From: Trichobilharzia szidati
Taxonomy: Eukaryota; Platyhelminthes; Trematoda; Strigeidida; Schistosomatidae
Length of the DNA: 64,000 bases
Assembly (NCBI GenBank): GCA_944472155.2
Contig: OX235272.1
Coordinates: forward strand, 7,300,354-7,364,353
Direction of reading: 5' to 3'
Shown here: in pieces, positions 21,676-32,799 of the stretch
How the letters are laid out: the number at the start of each line of letters is the position of its first letter
Position numbering within the stretch: position 1 is the stretch's first letter
Position numbers and translations under genes: made by a program
Notes under the pieces: generated by a model
Seen by the model: the letters and a program-made list of their open reading frames with translations, nothing else
Told to the model about the DNA's origin: nothing
Database searches by the model: none

Positions 21676-22595
21676 TTGATCATAAGGAATAATAAAAAGA
21701 CAGTTGCAGTTCCCTATGATCAAATGTATATATTCCGTGCTTTGAAGAAGACTAAGGACCGTTCTAGGGTAAAGGAACTGAACAAGTTTCTACGTTCATC
21801 CGCCGAGCTTGCTGAAGTGAATGCGAAGATTTCCTTCTGGAAAAGCTATCTGTATAAGCATGAATACACGAAAGCATTCTAGGAAAATCTGGGACGAAAT
21901 CATATATCTCCCAATTCACGCACGCTGCGAAGACACACCCAGAATCATATTGATGCCGTCCAATATAGATTACCTGAACTGGAACAAAACGTCTCAATGA
22001 CCTCCCACATTCTCTATGATTTGACTATTGATGAACGTACGTCATTCGAGCACTACGTCGATATAGTTACAGAGAAGAGAAAAGATGATATCATCACGTA
22101 ACTTAACCAGAGCCTAAAATCCGTCACCAAGGAAGCAGCTTTTCTGTTTTGTCCCAAGAAATATGTATTCAAGTTTTCTAATGTCTCACTTTCACCGATT
22201 CAAATGCAACTCTTGTCACTTGGACAGAAATTTTGTGATGCATCGTCAAAAGTAAATCAATTGCACACCAAAGTCCACCTCGAGAATTTGATTAGTCAGA
22301 TGAATGATTTGGTTCCAATCTCAAATGACAGCGCAGAACATTTCAAATCAACGGTTTTGAGTTGCTGCATTGACTACATCAACAAAAATCCTAGGGTACA
22401 CAATGTGCTCTCAAAAGAACATTGAAAGCAAATCAAAGAATTGAAATCAAGTGAAAACCTGACAATGACTCGATCAGACAAAGGTTCTGGCATTGTTCTG
22501 CTGAACAAGTCAAACTGTGTAAAGAAACTCTCACTAATTCTATCGAATGAGCACAAAATGAAGAGCCTCCAACTAGGAAGAAACAAAGGTTCAGT
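21676..22595 (+). mobile_element. Penelope-like element, N-terminal part
   Basis: Frames with a few stops read FRALKKTKDRSRVKELNKFL, HVHLENLISQ-like NQLHTKVHLENLISQMNDL, and the start of the RT, SENLTMTRSDKGSGIVLLNK followed by LSLILSNEHKMKSLQL. In PLEs the RPDKG-like motif opens the RT domain. The reading ends near 22595. The next RT section in the same orientation begins at about 23840, beyond a host exon. Confidence 0.75.
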
Positions 22596-22715
22596 ACTCC
22601 CAAATCTTCAATGGTTCTACAAGTGGTGTCAGTCTGTGATTTAATATTAAAGTTAAGGAAATTAATTGGCAGTTAAAACTGGTCACTATGTATCTCACCA
22701 AAAAGCAGCACTTAC

Positions 22716-23007
22716 TCTGTATGAAAATGACTTCTGTCGCAACAGGTTTTTCATCCTCCATAAACGCTTGACATTGGAATTCAGCATTATCATCTCTGAA
22801 GGTGTAGGCATCCGATGAAAGAGAAATTTTGTAGTCATCTTGTGGTAGTATAGACAATGTTTCCATGCGTGGTGGACTTATTGGCAATAATTGTGATGGT
22901 ATGGGTACATCACCTGGAATCTCTGGTTGTCTGTAGTACCAAACAAGTTTCGGGAGCTGGTTACCACTTTCTGACGGGGTCTCTGAGAAAACAGCTTCAC
23001 AACTGAG
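22716..23007 (-). CDS. Ig-repeat gene exon: domain 5, C-terminal half
   Basis: This 292-nt exon enters in phase 0 and leaves in phase 1, with a TTATAG acceptor and a GTAAGT donor. It encodes LSCEAVFSETPSESG with the first Cys, LPKLVWYYRQPEIPG with the core Trp, a long Pro-rich loop, and DDNAEFQCQAFMED with the second Cys in the usual D-x-A-x-[FY]-x-C setting. Host coding is clear, but its surroundings are odd: collinear halves of a Penelope-like element lie on either side on the opposite strand, and an RTE fragment sits about 0.15 kb away. Confidence 0.9.
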
Positions 23008-23164
23008 CTATAATATCAAACAGAGATAGGATACTTCATTAGCAAATGAGGATATTAAAAATGTTTATAATAAGATATGCGATTATTTAACTAGCTGACT
23101 GAGTTTCAACACAGAACTATTCACATATAGGAGGAGCCCGTGTAGTCCGGCCCTGCAGAGTAAT

Positions 23165-23700
23165 TGTTAAACTTAACAGAAAGGAATCGCATGCCATACA
23201 TGAGAAGATTTCTCCTTAAATTGTTCAGTAGCATCTTCATCTACGAGGATAATATTGCTGACACACTCTAAGCTCATAACAGTATTCCCTGGTAATAATT
23301 TAGTCCCTACATCGCTTAAGTCAGTTATCGTCAATTCACTTAGTACATCTATGATAAAATTAAACAAAAATTCAGACAGTGGGCATCCATGACAAACACT
23401 ACTGGTCATAATTACTTCAGATAACAACTCTCCATAAGCTGTCACACTTCTGAGGGAGTTTCCAGTAGGATGCTTTAATTAGAGTGACATACTTTCTTAG
23501 CACTCTATTCATAGCTAAACATTGCCATAGACACTTCCAACCGACGATGTAGAATGCCGACCTCAGGTGGTGTGTTGAATGGTACGTATGCCTACGTTGC
23601 AGAATCTGTCGAAGGGTAAACATACGATCACTACATCCAATTCCTAGTCCAAAACCTACCCGGTTTTCACGGGATTTCCCTCTCAAGTACCTATCAGTCT
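23165..23700 (-). mobile_element. RTE-like LINE fragment (second RTE lineage), RT part
   Basis: Minus-strand frames: SRENRVGFGLGIGCSDRMFT followed by LRQILQRRHTYH, then VLRKYVTLIKASYWKL, and AYGELLSEVIMTSSVCHGCP with LSEFLFNFIIDVLSEL. These correspond to the RT motif series (QAGF...G..D, fingers, VRQGCPLSPFLFN). It joins in order to the region present at 9225 onward. Decayed. Confidence 0.75.
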
Positions 23701-23784
23701 TCTCTTGGATATTGAACCTGTAACTTTAGATTTAGAGAGATGGCAAATAAATTACAACGAAGACATTTCCAGTAGTGCTCCGGA

Positions 23785-24320
23785 TATTCTTTCTTATCAA
23801 TACAGCTCTTCAGAAAGAAAGAAATTACCCAGAAAGACCAAACGGAACAAAATGAAGGAAAGATAACACAAATGCTGAAGAAGATGAAGAACGTATCGAT
23901 TTTCAGCTCTAAATTATTTGAGCAAATACGCCCCTAAGGTTCCGTGATTCCCTGTTTATGTGGTCTGCCGAAAGTGCACAAAGAGGACGCGCTACTACGT
24001 CCAATCGTGGATATGACAAATTCCCCATGTCACTGCTACTTCCAAATGGCTCGTAGACATCCTTCTACGTATCAGAAATAATCTCACATTCATTTGAATT
24101 CGTCGATTCAATAAGTGATACAAATGTGTCCGGGAAGAAAATGATCTCAACGGACTCTACGTCCCTTTTCGCCAATGTTCCTCTCACTGAAACTATTTGC
24201 TTTATATGCAAATTCATTGAGGATAATAATGTAGACGTGTGTGTTCCGATCCACTACTTAAAGGAACTACTATTGATATACAAGAATCAGTTTTCTAAAG
24301 AGCTGTATTGATAAGATGAC
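23785..24320 (+). mobile_element. Penelope-like element, central RT part
   Basis: Motifs in order: ITQMLKKMKNVSIFSSKLFE, a stop, GSVIPCLCGLPKVHKEDALL and RPIVDMTNSPCHCYF, then MISTDSTSLFANVPLTETIC, the PLE form of the RT motif with the first catalytic Asp (STD). It stops after KNQFSKELY, before the YVDDT motif. It appears to continue the copy that breaks off at 22595. Confidence 0.75.
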
Positions 24321-24329
24321 AAGTAGTTT

Positions 24330-25570
24330 CCTCATTACGAAGTACTAATTACGATATCTTCCATCTGCAGACGTCTTCCCGAGTCCCATCCCAGCTTGAT
24401 TTATCAACCTATCTGAAAGTCCATATCATGAGCACAAAAATCTAAACTATGTATTCAAAAATCTGTTGTTAGAACCCTGTCTTTGCCTTGATCAATTTTA
24501 TTCCAGTTCAAATTTCTCTGCCTATTTACTGTTCATTATCACCCATATAATTTCAATTTATTTTTCGCAGAATTTGACCCACTTTACCCGTCTTAATATC
24601 AATCCACTTCTTTTTCATAACCCTATCTGTAATTTCATCCCCGCGTCATGCCTAACAGATCCCGCACCCACCCACCCACTTGGAATTATGGTAAAGATGC
24701 AGACTTCCTACCTCTTGGAGGCACCCGTTTTATTTCAGAAAGTAGTTTTATAAAATGCATGAATTTACGCCCTGAAATAATTTTGTTTTGATTTACTGTA
24801 GGACATTATGAAGTGAAAGCGCCATTTTCAATTCGAAATGCCTGAAAAATCATAAATCAATCTAGTGTGTCTACTTAATTTGATTGTTATCAATTTAATT
24901 ATCACTTTTTGAATGGTAATAAAAATGATTCTTCATTTAATTAGCATTCTTTCTTTTTTCTTCTTCTCTCTGGCGTCTAAAACCAATAAAACTAATAATT
25001 TATTTGTTTCTTCTTATCTTTAATACTGATTTTTATTTGGTCTGGTAGATACTACTGATAGAAGTAAGTAGTTATGTGTTGTTCTATACTTGGGACACAG
25101 AATTCAGTGATCCTTTTATCAGTTGTCGTGATTGCAGTTATTCGCTGAGAAACCATGAAACTAGGTTTCGTCGCATTGATTGGCCATCATCAGCAATGTG
25201 TATTGGCAGCCTCGATCGAGCCGATGTCTTCTGATACAGAAGGTTGATAGCGACCCAAATAAGTGACTAGCAACGTCTATGACTGCAACACTAAGTGACA
25301 TGGATTTAAGTCTCTCAGAGGGAGGCAATTCCTTCTTGGTTACAGGTACGCTTTGGGGAACAGCACAGATAACCATGAAACCTGACTATAGGACTTTCTG
25401 GTTGGTAGAAAGTACATCGATTTTGATGCTCAAATTGAGAACGAGACTCCGATAGATTTCATTCAGAGATAAGCACTAGACAAAAGAACAGTGATGATAC
25501 TCCACTGACAAATTAATGAATATCTTCATTATTTCTCAAAGAAGTCTACCAAAAGTATAAATAGAGTCTT
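24330..25570. other. Intron sequence without a recognised gene
   Basis: AT-rich sequence with pyrimidine-rich runs (24490-24620, 24940-25030). 25140-25350 resembles a degenerate dispersed repeat also hinted at near 46430. No exon or transposon frame supported. Confidence 0.35.
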
Positions 25571-25571
25571 C

Positions 25572-27740
25572 ATTTTGATGTGGTTGTGTTCTCTGAGCTG
25601 GATAGTTAATTTGCGAAGCTTTCATCGCTCTACTAGGCGACATCTTCAGCGCATGCTTCAGTTTGAAGTGAGTGATGTCAATTCGTAGAGGTTAGCACAC
25701 AAACCAACAAAATCACTTAACTCAGTTCTATGTCAACCAAAAGACTGAACAACGAAAGAAGATAAAACCAAAATCATCGACAAAATAAACTGTATTATTA
25801 TTATTATATTATTATTATTTCCTTTAGTTCCTAGAGGAACATAGGGCTTCAGCCATGCGTCTCCATTGCGTTCGGTTCTCTGCTAGAGTTTTCACCTGGC
25901 TCCAAGTCTGCCCATACGCTTTCAATTCTTCTTCACATGATCTCCTCCAGGTTACCCTTGGACGACCAACTCGTCGCTTCCCTTTCGGGTTCCACTCGAG
26001 CTATGGCTTGTCTAGTGACGTCACTTGATGGTTTCCTAAGAGTATGGCCAATCCATCTCCATTTCTTCCTGCCTATTTGTTTCACAATCGGTTCCTGCTG
26101 GGTTGGTTCGCTCCCAGAGATCTTTGTTGCTGATCCTTTCCGGCCATCTGATCTTGAGTATTGAGCGAAGACATCTGTTAATGAAGGTCTGTAGCTTGTT
26201 TGAGGTGCTCTTTGTGACACGCCAAGTCTCTGATCCGTATAGTGAGTAGCACTGACTGACTTCACATTGGAGTTGAAAATCCGGATCTTATTTTTGACGC
26301 TGAATGTTGTTGACCTCCACACAGACTTGAGAGTAATGAAAGCTTGCCTTGCTTTCCCGATCCTTGCTTTGATATCCTCATCAGTTCCGCCTGTAGTTGA
26401 AACAATGCTTCCCAAGTAGGTAAAGGAGGTAGTTTCTTTCAGGTTCCTTCCATTTATGCTGATTGCTGTCTGTTGTTCTTGCTGTGGCTGTTGGCCGGGA
26501 ATCTTCATCACCTCCGTTTTCTCTATGTTCACCTGGAGTCTTATCTTTGATGCTTCTTCTGCCAACTTGTTACTTTTCACTTGCATATCTTCCAGTTTGT
26601 GGGAAATCAGACATATATCATCGGCGAAGTCCAGATCCTCCAAGTTCTTTGTGTGTGTCTATTTTATGCCTGTTTCCTCATTGCCCGCTGTCTGTCGCAT
26701 TATCCAGTCTACTGCAATCAGGAAAATCATTGGCGATAGTAGGCAACCCTGTCTTACTCCTGTCTTCACTTCGAAGGATTCCGTGAGCTTCCCGTTGTGG
26801 ATTACTTGGCATACAGCATTGTCGTATAGCTGTTGGATGAGATGTATAATTGTCGGCGGCACCCCGTAGTAGCGAAGTAGTTTCCAAATCACCTCTCGAT
26901 CACCGCTGTCGAAGGCATTTTCAAAGTCGATGAAGTTGAGATAGACAGGTGACTGCCACTCCAAGCTTTGTTCAATGATGATCCGTAGTGTGGCGATTTG
27001 ATCAATACATGACTTGTTTCTCCTGAATCCAGCTTGTTCCGGTCGAAGTTTTTCATCCAGGGCTTGTTTGATCCTTTCCAGGATGATGCGGCTTAGTATT
27101 TTGCTTGGGATGGACAGGAGCATAATTCCACGCCAGTTCTTGCATTTACTTAGTTCTCCTTTCTTTGGTAGTTTGAATAAGTATCCTTTCTTCCAATCCT
27201 GTAAACTGTAACAAGTGCGAAAAACACTACATTAGCCAAAGTGGATGTCCTTTTCGTCTTCGTATCCACGAACATAAGTTAGCCGTTAAAAGACATGACA
27301 TCCACTCCTTCATATCGCCTCACTACAAACAGACCAGCACGGACATTCATTCGACTGGGACAACCAACGTTCAAATATTAGACAGGCGAAACACCAAGAA
27401 TGTTAGAGAATTTTTAGAAGACTGGTATTCCAGCGAATCATCAATCAATAGACACATCGAGATAGACAGAATTTATCAACCGATAAGAAAGAAACCTCAC
27501 ACACAAATGGTCAAAGTTCAAGTCAAAGAAACAATCAGTTTCAATACAGGTAGCCTAGAAGTCGTGAAAACACACAAAACAACTTACCAGGTTCAAGTTC
27601 ATCCACCAGGAGAGATGATTAATAAACTCGTGGAGAAATCTAAAAGCTCACTTCGATAAATTGAGGTATGCGCTGAAGATGTTGCCTAGTAGGGTGATGA
27701 AAGCTTTGCAAATTAACCATCATATACCTGAGCTACAAAT
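25572..27740 (+). mobile_element. Foldback element C: GIY-YIG segment between inverted repeats, with nested RTE
   Basis: The left arm (about 25602-25668) and right arm (about 27661-27723) are inverted copies (CTTTCATCGCTCTACTAGGC against GTAGGGTGATGAAAGC). Without the nested RTE (25796-27199) the core is about 0.7 kb. It reads CNKCEKHYISQSGCPFRLR, RIHEHKLAVKRHDIHS, EFLEDWYSSESSINRHIE, KPHTQMVKVQVKETIS and a stop after VEKSKSSLR. The same segment is at 53120-53330. No RT is present. Confidence 0.8.
25796..27199 (-). mobile_element. SR2-like RTE LINE, longest copy, nested in element C
   Basis: The minus-strand frames 27123-26659 and 26643-25933 carry RT motifs: PEQAGFRRNKSCIDQIATLR, LNFIDFENAFDSGDREVIW, VRQGCLLSPMIFLIAVDWIM, the catalytic DFADDICLIS box, TSFTYLGSIVSTTGG, then EPIVKQIGRKKWRWIGHTLR. 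A TAG separates the two frames and a frameshift follows NSNVKSV. The ATT-rich 3' tail lies at 25796-25820. A duplication of taaactgta borders both ends. It is 5'-truncated and inactive. Confidence 0.88.
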
Positions 27741-27744
27741 CTTC

Positions 27745-29290
27745 TCCGTCATATCTAGAATCTTCATTTTATAGGTAATGAATTGATAAAGCAAGGTGTA
27801 GAGACTGGAATTTCTGCGACATCCCTAACGGAACTTCTTCCAAGGTGTAAAATGAACGTAAACTTTCCTTTCAATACAGGAATGTATAGACAGTCATGTG
27901 GTTTGGCCATGGGATCACCATTAGGCCCAATCCTAGAGGATATTTTCCTGGTGAAACTAGACAATGGTCCTCCTAAAGATGTAATATATAATCTTGATTT
28001 CTATTGCCGATATGTTGATGATACATGTATAGTTGTGAAGAAAGAAAGTGAGACTAAGGACATATTTGAGAAATTCAATAAAGAACATCCTGGTACAAGC
28101 TTCACTAAAAAAGAGGAAGAAAATGACTCTATCTCCTTTTTGCATGTCCTAATGATTAAGAAAACAGATGGAACAATATGTAGACGTTTGCACAGAAAAC
28201 CTACTTCCACTGGACAGTATACTCACTTCCTGAGATACGTACCTATACAATACAAATGTGATCTAATTAGATGTCTGGTCCACCGGGCTAGAATTATCTA
28301 TTCAAATGAGACACTGAACGAAGAACTCGGTAACATTCGTGATCTACTAAGTAGAAACGGATATCCGACTAAATTCTAGAGGAAACACATGAACTCAGAA
28401 AGTAAAAGGTCAAAGGTGCCGACTGTTCCCAAACAATCAGTCATCCTAAGATTACAATTCACGGGTGATGTCAGTAATGAGATCTTATCACAACATCCAA
28501 GGAGAAGGGCTTTCAAAAGAATTTCAACGCTGCTAAATTATGCTGTATATTCACCATCCAACCAATACTTAGCTTGAGAAATAAAGGAAAAGTGTCCTGC
28601 TTCGTCTCTTCTTGTGTATTTACCAGTTTAACTGCTCGTGTGGAGGAGTTAGTTACATTTGACGTACGATCAAGCGATGTCATCGTCAAATTTCTGAACA
28701 CGTCCCATCCTGGTTAAGCAAAGCTCCGAATTAACCCATATACAGCTCAATTCTAGCCCATGTCGTTGATACTGGACATCAAATCGACTCTTTTAAAGCT
28801 TCTAAAGTTATTTATCGTATATCAGCCAACCCAACTTGCACGATCTACGAGGAGGACTTTTACATACTGCAGAGGCAATCGGAATTCATCCGAACAAGCC
28901 AAACTTGTATCTATTCTTCTGAGTCATCCTATTCTTCTTAGTCATCATTGCAATTTTACAAATTTCTTGATTATGTAATAACTCGCTGCTAACGCCTATG
29001 AATTAACTTATTTTGAATTCCGTAATTAATTTTCACACCTCCTTCAAAACTTAGATATCTTGTTACTAACACCTATAAGCTGAGTGTTGTGATGTCTTTT
29101 AACCTCTTAAATTCACTCTTCCCGCCTATATCTAAAATTGATTAACTAAAATAACCACTTAATTGGCAAACATTTTGATGCAAGAAACTACATATTAGTG
29201 TAGAACCAGCCAGCAAGGCGATGATGAGGAACGCATATTTCTTCGCTCAAACTGTTTTTCTGTGTAAATATCGAATTAAATTGAGACTTC
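27745..29290 (+). mobile_element. Penelope-like element with RT, decayed GIY-YIG and terminal repeat
   Basis: The frame 27783-28379 (198 residues) is a well-kept PLE RT palm: CGLAMGSPLGPILEDIF, the catalytic YVDDT in CRYVDDTCIVVKK (about 28008), DSISFLHVLMIKKTDG, and LSRNGYPTKF at its end. A stop follows; then come decayed linker, GIY-YIG (YQFNCSCGGVSYI) and HISEH-like parts to 28700. The 3' region runs on to a hammerhead-like motif near 29218-29270. The 5' part of the RT is absent. Confidence 0.85.
27783..28379 (+). CDS. PLE reverse transcriptase fragment
   Basis: 198 residues without a stop, the longest clean RT frame of a PLE in the window. It has GMYRQSCGLAMGSPLGP (thumb-side substrate-binding motif), YVDDT with both catalytic Asp residues, and the LHRKPTSTGQYTHFLRYVP segment typical of the PLE RT end. 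The first ATG is internal: a full element would enter from upstream. The lack of an N-terminal RT part makes it non-functional alone. Confidence 0.75.
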   Translation: MIKQGVETGISATSLTELLPRCKMNVNFPFNTGMYRQSCGLAMGSPLGPILEDIFLVKLDNGPPKDVIYNLDFYCRYVDDTCIVVKKESETKDIFEKFNKEHPGTSFTKKEEENDSISFLHVLMIKKTDGTICRRLHRKPTSTGQYTHFLRYVPIQYKCDLIRCLVHRARIIYSNETLNEELGNIRDLLSRNGYPTKF

Positions 29291-30570
29291 GATATAATTA
29301 TCCCGCAGTCAAGTAGCATTTGACTGTAGAGAAGTTCTTTAAGTGTTAAAACAATTATTATAAACTTGAAACCATACCATTACCCTGAGAAAGACAAAAC
29401 TTTTAAAGCTTAATCTTTGGTAGATAGTAAAATACATATAGGAAACCTATTTGTGCACAGTTAAACTGAAAAGGCATTGAAAAGTTAGATGGACAGGTTT
29501 TATAGATTGTCATTTTGTATCTGAGATAGGGCTTCTTCTAGTAAACATTTCTGAAGTACATTTGGCTATGAAATTCACGCTCGAAGAGGAATCCTAAAAC
29601 AGAATTGCCTTCCTGGATGTCCCACTTACAAGAAAACCAGATGGTAACATAAAAAGAAATTTGCATAGAAAAAGTATTTGGACAGGAAAATATACATATT
29701 TTCCCAGCTTCGTTCCTCTCAAGTACAAAAGAAACTTAGTGAAGACCCTCAGCCACAGAGTTAGAGCTACATGCTCAGAGGAAGTAATTGAAGATGAATT
29801 GAGCATTGTATATGATACTTTGATGGAAAATAGCTATCCCGACAAGTTTATCAAGAAACACATGACAAAGAAAGCGGTAAAGGACTACTCACTATCCGTA
29901 AACAAGAAGCCACTTTATATGCGACTATAATTCAAAGGCGATAAACCAAGTGAGATAATTACGAAGAAGTTAAGAAGATCAGTTCAAAGAACTTTTAATG
30001 CTGGTGAACAACACGTCTTATTCTCTACACGACCAATGGTGCTACCTCGACTGAAAGATGAAGTACGTAGACTAGTTAGCCACTTCTAATTGTATCTACC
30101 AATTCAACTGCGCTTGTGGTGAAGCGAGTTATATTGGCCGTTTCTCTAGGAACTTGATTTTTCGTGCTCACTCGAGAACACCTTCCAGTATGGCTAAGTA
30201 AAGGTGTAGTGAAAACCATCAACAGTTCAATATTAGACTATCTGGTCCAAACCAGGCCACAAAGCCAGACAGCATTGAAGAATCCTTCTCTATCATCTGC
30301 CGGGTGCCAAATAAATTGCCAAAAACATAGAAGTACCTCATGCTCCAAACAGCTGAGGCTATTGCAATTCGCGTGAAACAACCAGTGCTTTGTATGCAAA
30401 AGAAGCGAGTCCAACCAGACACTTCTACTGCCCTGGCCGGCCTTCAGTAGAGACTATAAATTCATGAATTTGTAATATTATCTTTCGTAATTTTTCTGAC
30501 ATCCAGTTTATTGTTATGTTGATGCTACTGAACAGTAATCCATTGATATTATTGATTCGATGTTATTTAA

Positions 30571-31102
30571 TATTATTATTGTTCTCTTTGGTTCCTAGTG
30601 GAACATAGGGCTTCAGCTGCACGCCTCCACTTGCTTCTGTCTTCTGCTGTACTCTTCACTTGCATCCATGTTAGTCCATACTGTTTCAACTCCTCTTCAC
30701 ACGATCTCCTCCATGTCACCTTTGCACTGACGTCCCACTCGCCGCTTCCCTTTCGGGTTCCACTCGAGCTATGGCCTGACGCGCCATGTCACCCAGCGGC
30801 CTCCTCAGCGAGTGTCCAATCCATCTCTACTTTCTCCTGCATATTTGTTGGGCGGTTGGTTCTTGTTTTGTTTATTCTCACAGTTTCTTGTTGGTGATTC
30901 TTTCCGGCCATCTGATCTTCAGTATAAAACGAAGACAGCTGTTGATAAAGGTGTGCAACAGGCTGTTGGAAATATTCTTGGTGACCCAAGTTTCTGATCC
31001 ATCCGTATAGAAGAACTGACTGACTTGACGTTTGTATTGAAAATCCGAATTTTGTTGTTGATGCTGAGTGACAGCGGAAGATTTCCAGATTGGTTTCAGG
31101 TG
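30571..31102 (-). mobile_element. SR2-like RTE, 5'-truncated insertion with 12-bp duplication
   Basis: It is flanked by the same 12 bases, gatgttatttaa, at 30559-30570 and 31103-31114. It has an ATT-rich tail at the low end, then GGTTCCTAGTGGAACATAGG and GAACATAGGGCTTCAGC. On the minus strand it carries ISSFYTEDQMAGKNHQQETV and RINKTRTNRPTN, the SR2 C-terminal region. The related PLE copy at 33472-33490 shows the empty site. Confidence 0.88.
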
Positions 31103-31174
31103 GATGTTATTTAAACAACATTAATGTTGTTGATAACACTAACTCATTCATTCACTAAAATGTATATATAAATG

Positions 31175-31220
31175 TAGAGCCTGATGATGAAGTTATCGAA
31201 AAGAGTACTCTTTGTGCAGT
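31175..31220 (+). ncRNA. Hammerhead-like motif, PLE terminal repeat
   Basis: GAGC, then CTGATGA (31181-31187), TGAAGTTATC, GAAA (31198-31201), the palindrome AGAGTACTCT, TT and GTGC. Helix I can pair (GAGC with GTGC, partly). Helix III lacks a loop, which in known PLE and SINE hammerheads goes with dimeric cleavage. It is the best-kept core of this second motif type. Confidence 0.55.
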
Positions 31221-31688
31221 ATCCATTCTTTTGAAAATTTCTGACATACTCTAGACAGTATCTGTTATCAGTTAAAACCCACAACTGTGCTAAATTTTGT
31301 TGAAAGAATAACTTAACCTTGACGTCTACAAGGTGAAGTTGTTCAACGGTGATTCAAGAAGAACCTGTGCATGAACGGTCCTGAAGAAGTCAGTCACAGT
31401 ATATCAGTCTAATGCTCTTGAAAAATTGTACACAGAACTGTAAGTATGTGAAACATTAAACTTTTTTTCTCATATGCCACAAGAATACTTCCCACTTACT
31501 GTAAGGCACGTCAATATCCATCCAAATAATTGTCATTTATTGTAAGGAGCTGAATTTTTGGGTTACGAATTAGTTTAAAATCGGGACTTGAAATTATCTG
31601 TCAGGGCACTTTACGACTGATAGCCTTTCACTAAATACTGAATAGCGTCCATTATTAATATTCATAAGACTGACTTATCGATTATAAA

Positions 31689-31930
31689 TGTGTCTCCGTG
31701 GTTCACTAGTAGAATGTGCGCCAGCCATGCATGTGGCCAAGGGTTTGATTCTCAGCCAACGCAATCCTAAACTTCACTTAGTCTATAGGAAACCCGGAAG
31801 AAGGAGAAGTTTGGGCAGGAGACTAATAACCACATCCTGCAAGAAATTAACATCAATGTTAAGGAAACGTCAAAGCTCAGACCTTGAATCCCAAGTGTGC
31901 CACTTGGAATGTAACGAATAAAAACGAATT
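31689..31930 (+). repeat. tRNA-derived SINE
   Basis: Head GTCTCCGTGGTTCACTAGTA, B-box-like AAGGGTTTGATTCTC at 31738. Middle GAAGGAGAAGTTTGGGCAGG, AATAACCACATCCTGC. The tail CCCAAGTGTGCCACTTGGAA resembles the RTE-like end with substitutions. Placed immediately before the PLE at 31931. Confidence 0.65.
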
Positions 31931-31948
31931 CTAATTGAGCTGTCCATT

Positions 31949-32539
31949 GTGGAGAAATGCCTACGCGACAACGGTTACCCACAAAAGTTCATTGACAAGT
32001 ATGGGAGAGGTCATGTTGAAAAAGTGAAAATCAGCACAGTAGGGAAAAAGCCTATCTTTCTGCAGCTTGCATTCAAAGGTGATGATACTGCCAGTAGAAC
32101 AAGATGCAGACTGAACGCTGCCCTGAAAAGAACATATCCAGCCGCCAAGCTTGTATGTGTTTATCAAACAACTAGTTGTTTGAGACAATCAAAAGTGGAC
32201 AAATACCCACCTCATGTTACCTCCAACTGTGTCTACCAATTTACATATACGTGCCAAAGCACATACATCGGAAGAACAGAGAGAAGGGTTATTGTCCGCA
32301 TTTCTGAACACATACCAAAGAACCTGAGACTGGAAGGTCCACAAGTATTAAACAGTGCAATTGCGTGTCATCTATTAGACACTGGTCATAATGTAGACAA
32401 CTTGAAGTCATTCAAAATAATCAACAAGCAAAAGAAACCTAACTTGCTACGCTTTGCTGAAGCAATTGCTATCAGACGACTTAAACCAAATCTATGTACG
32501 CAGAAAGAGACAGTGGTGAATCTTGCACTGCCCTGGTGA
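31949..32539 (+). CDS. PLE RT-end plus GIY-YIG endonuclease fragment
   Basis: A 196-residue uninterrupted frame covering the last RT thumb residues, a basic linker and the complete GIY-YIG domain, with the sequence CVYQFTYTCQSTYIGRTE as its core. The second Cys of the usual C-x-C pair is changed (TCQSTY where others read CSCGASY). The His in SEHIPKNL and the Glu in FAEAIAIRR are positions conserved in this domain. It ends with the LALPW motif shared by several copies. Confidence 0.75.
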   Translation: MEKCLRDNGYPQKFIDKYGRGHVEKVKISTVGKKPIFLQLAFKGDDTASRTRCRLNAALKRTYPAAKLVCVYQTTSCLRQSKVDKYPPHVTSNCVYQFTYTCQSTYIGRTERRVIVRISEHIPKNLRLEGPQVLNSAIACHLLDTGHNVDNLKSFKIINKQKKPNLLRFAEAIAIRRLKPNLCTQKETVVNLALPW

Positions 32540-32799
32540 CAACAAAAAAATATACAACAGCTTGTTTTTGTTTCCAAGCCTAATTGCCTAATTATTCTAT
32601 AATTATTTATAAACTGTCAAATATTGATCACAGTTCATTTGAATTATTCTATAAATAGTCAGTGTTTGTAACTCTTAATTAGTTAAATCATTCCGGACTA
32701 ATGTTACTTTTACTTCCTACCAATTACTCCTTGTGATCGTGAAAAATTATGTTCGAATCTTTAATGTAATGTAATTCATATTTTTCATCGTTTAGGTTG

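Larger units (their letters stand above)
29500..31262 (+). mobile_element. Penelope-like element C-terminal part, split by an SR2-like insertion
   Basis: RT end: IAFLDVPLTRKPDGNIKRN, LHRKSIWTGKYTYFPSFVPL, ENSYPDKFIKKHMTKKAVKD. The decayed GIY-YIG part follows, with YLPIQLRLW (frameshifted YQFNCACG), then SILDYLVQTRPQSQTALKNP and IAIRVKQPVLCMQKKRVQ in different frames. The 3' part is interrupted at 30571-31102 and ends with the hammerhead-like motif at 31175-31220. A second copy of its 3' part is 33120-33600. Confidence 0.8.

Noticed and set aside
26456..26869. 137-residue + strand ORF
   Set aside because: Antisense shadow of the SR2-like reverse transcriptase on the minus strand.
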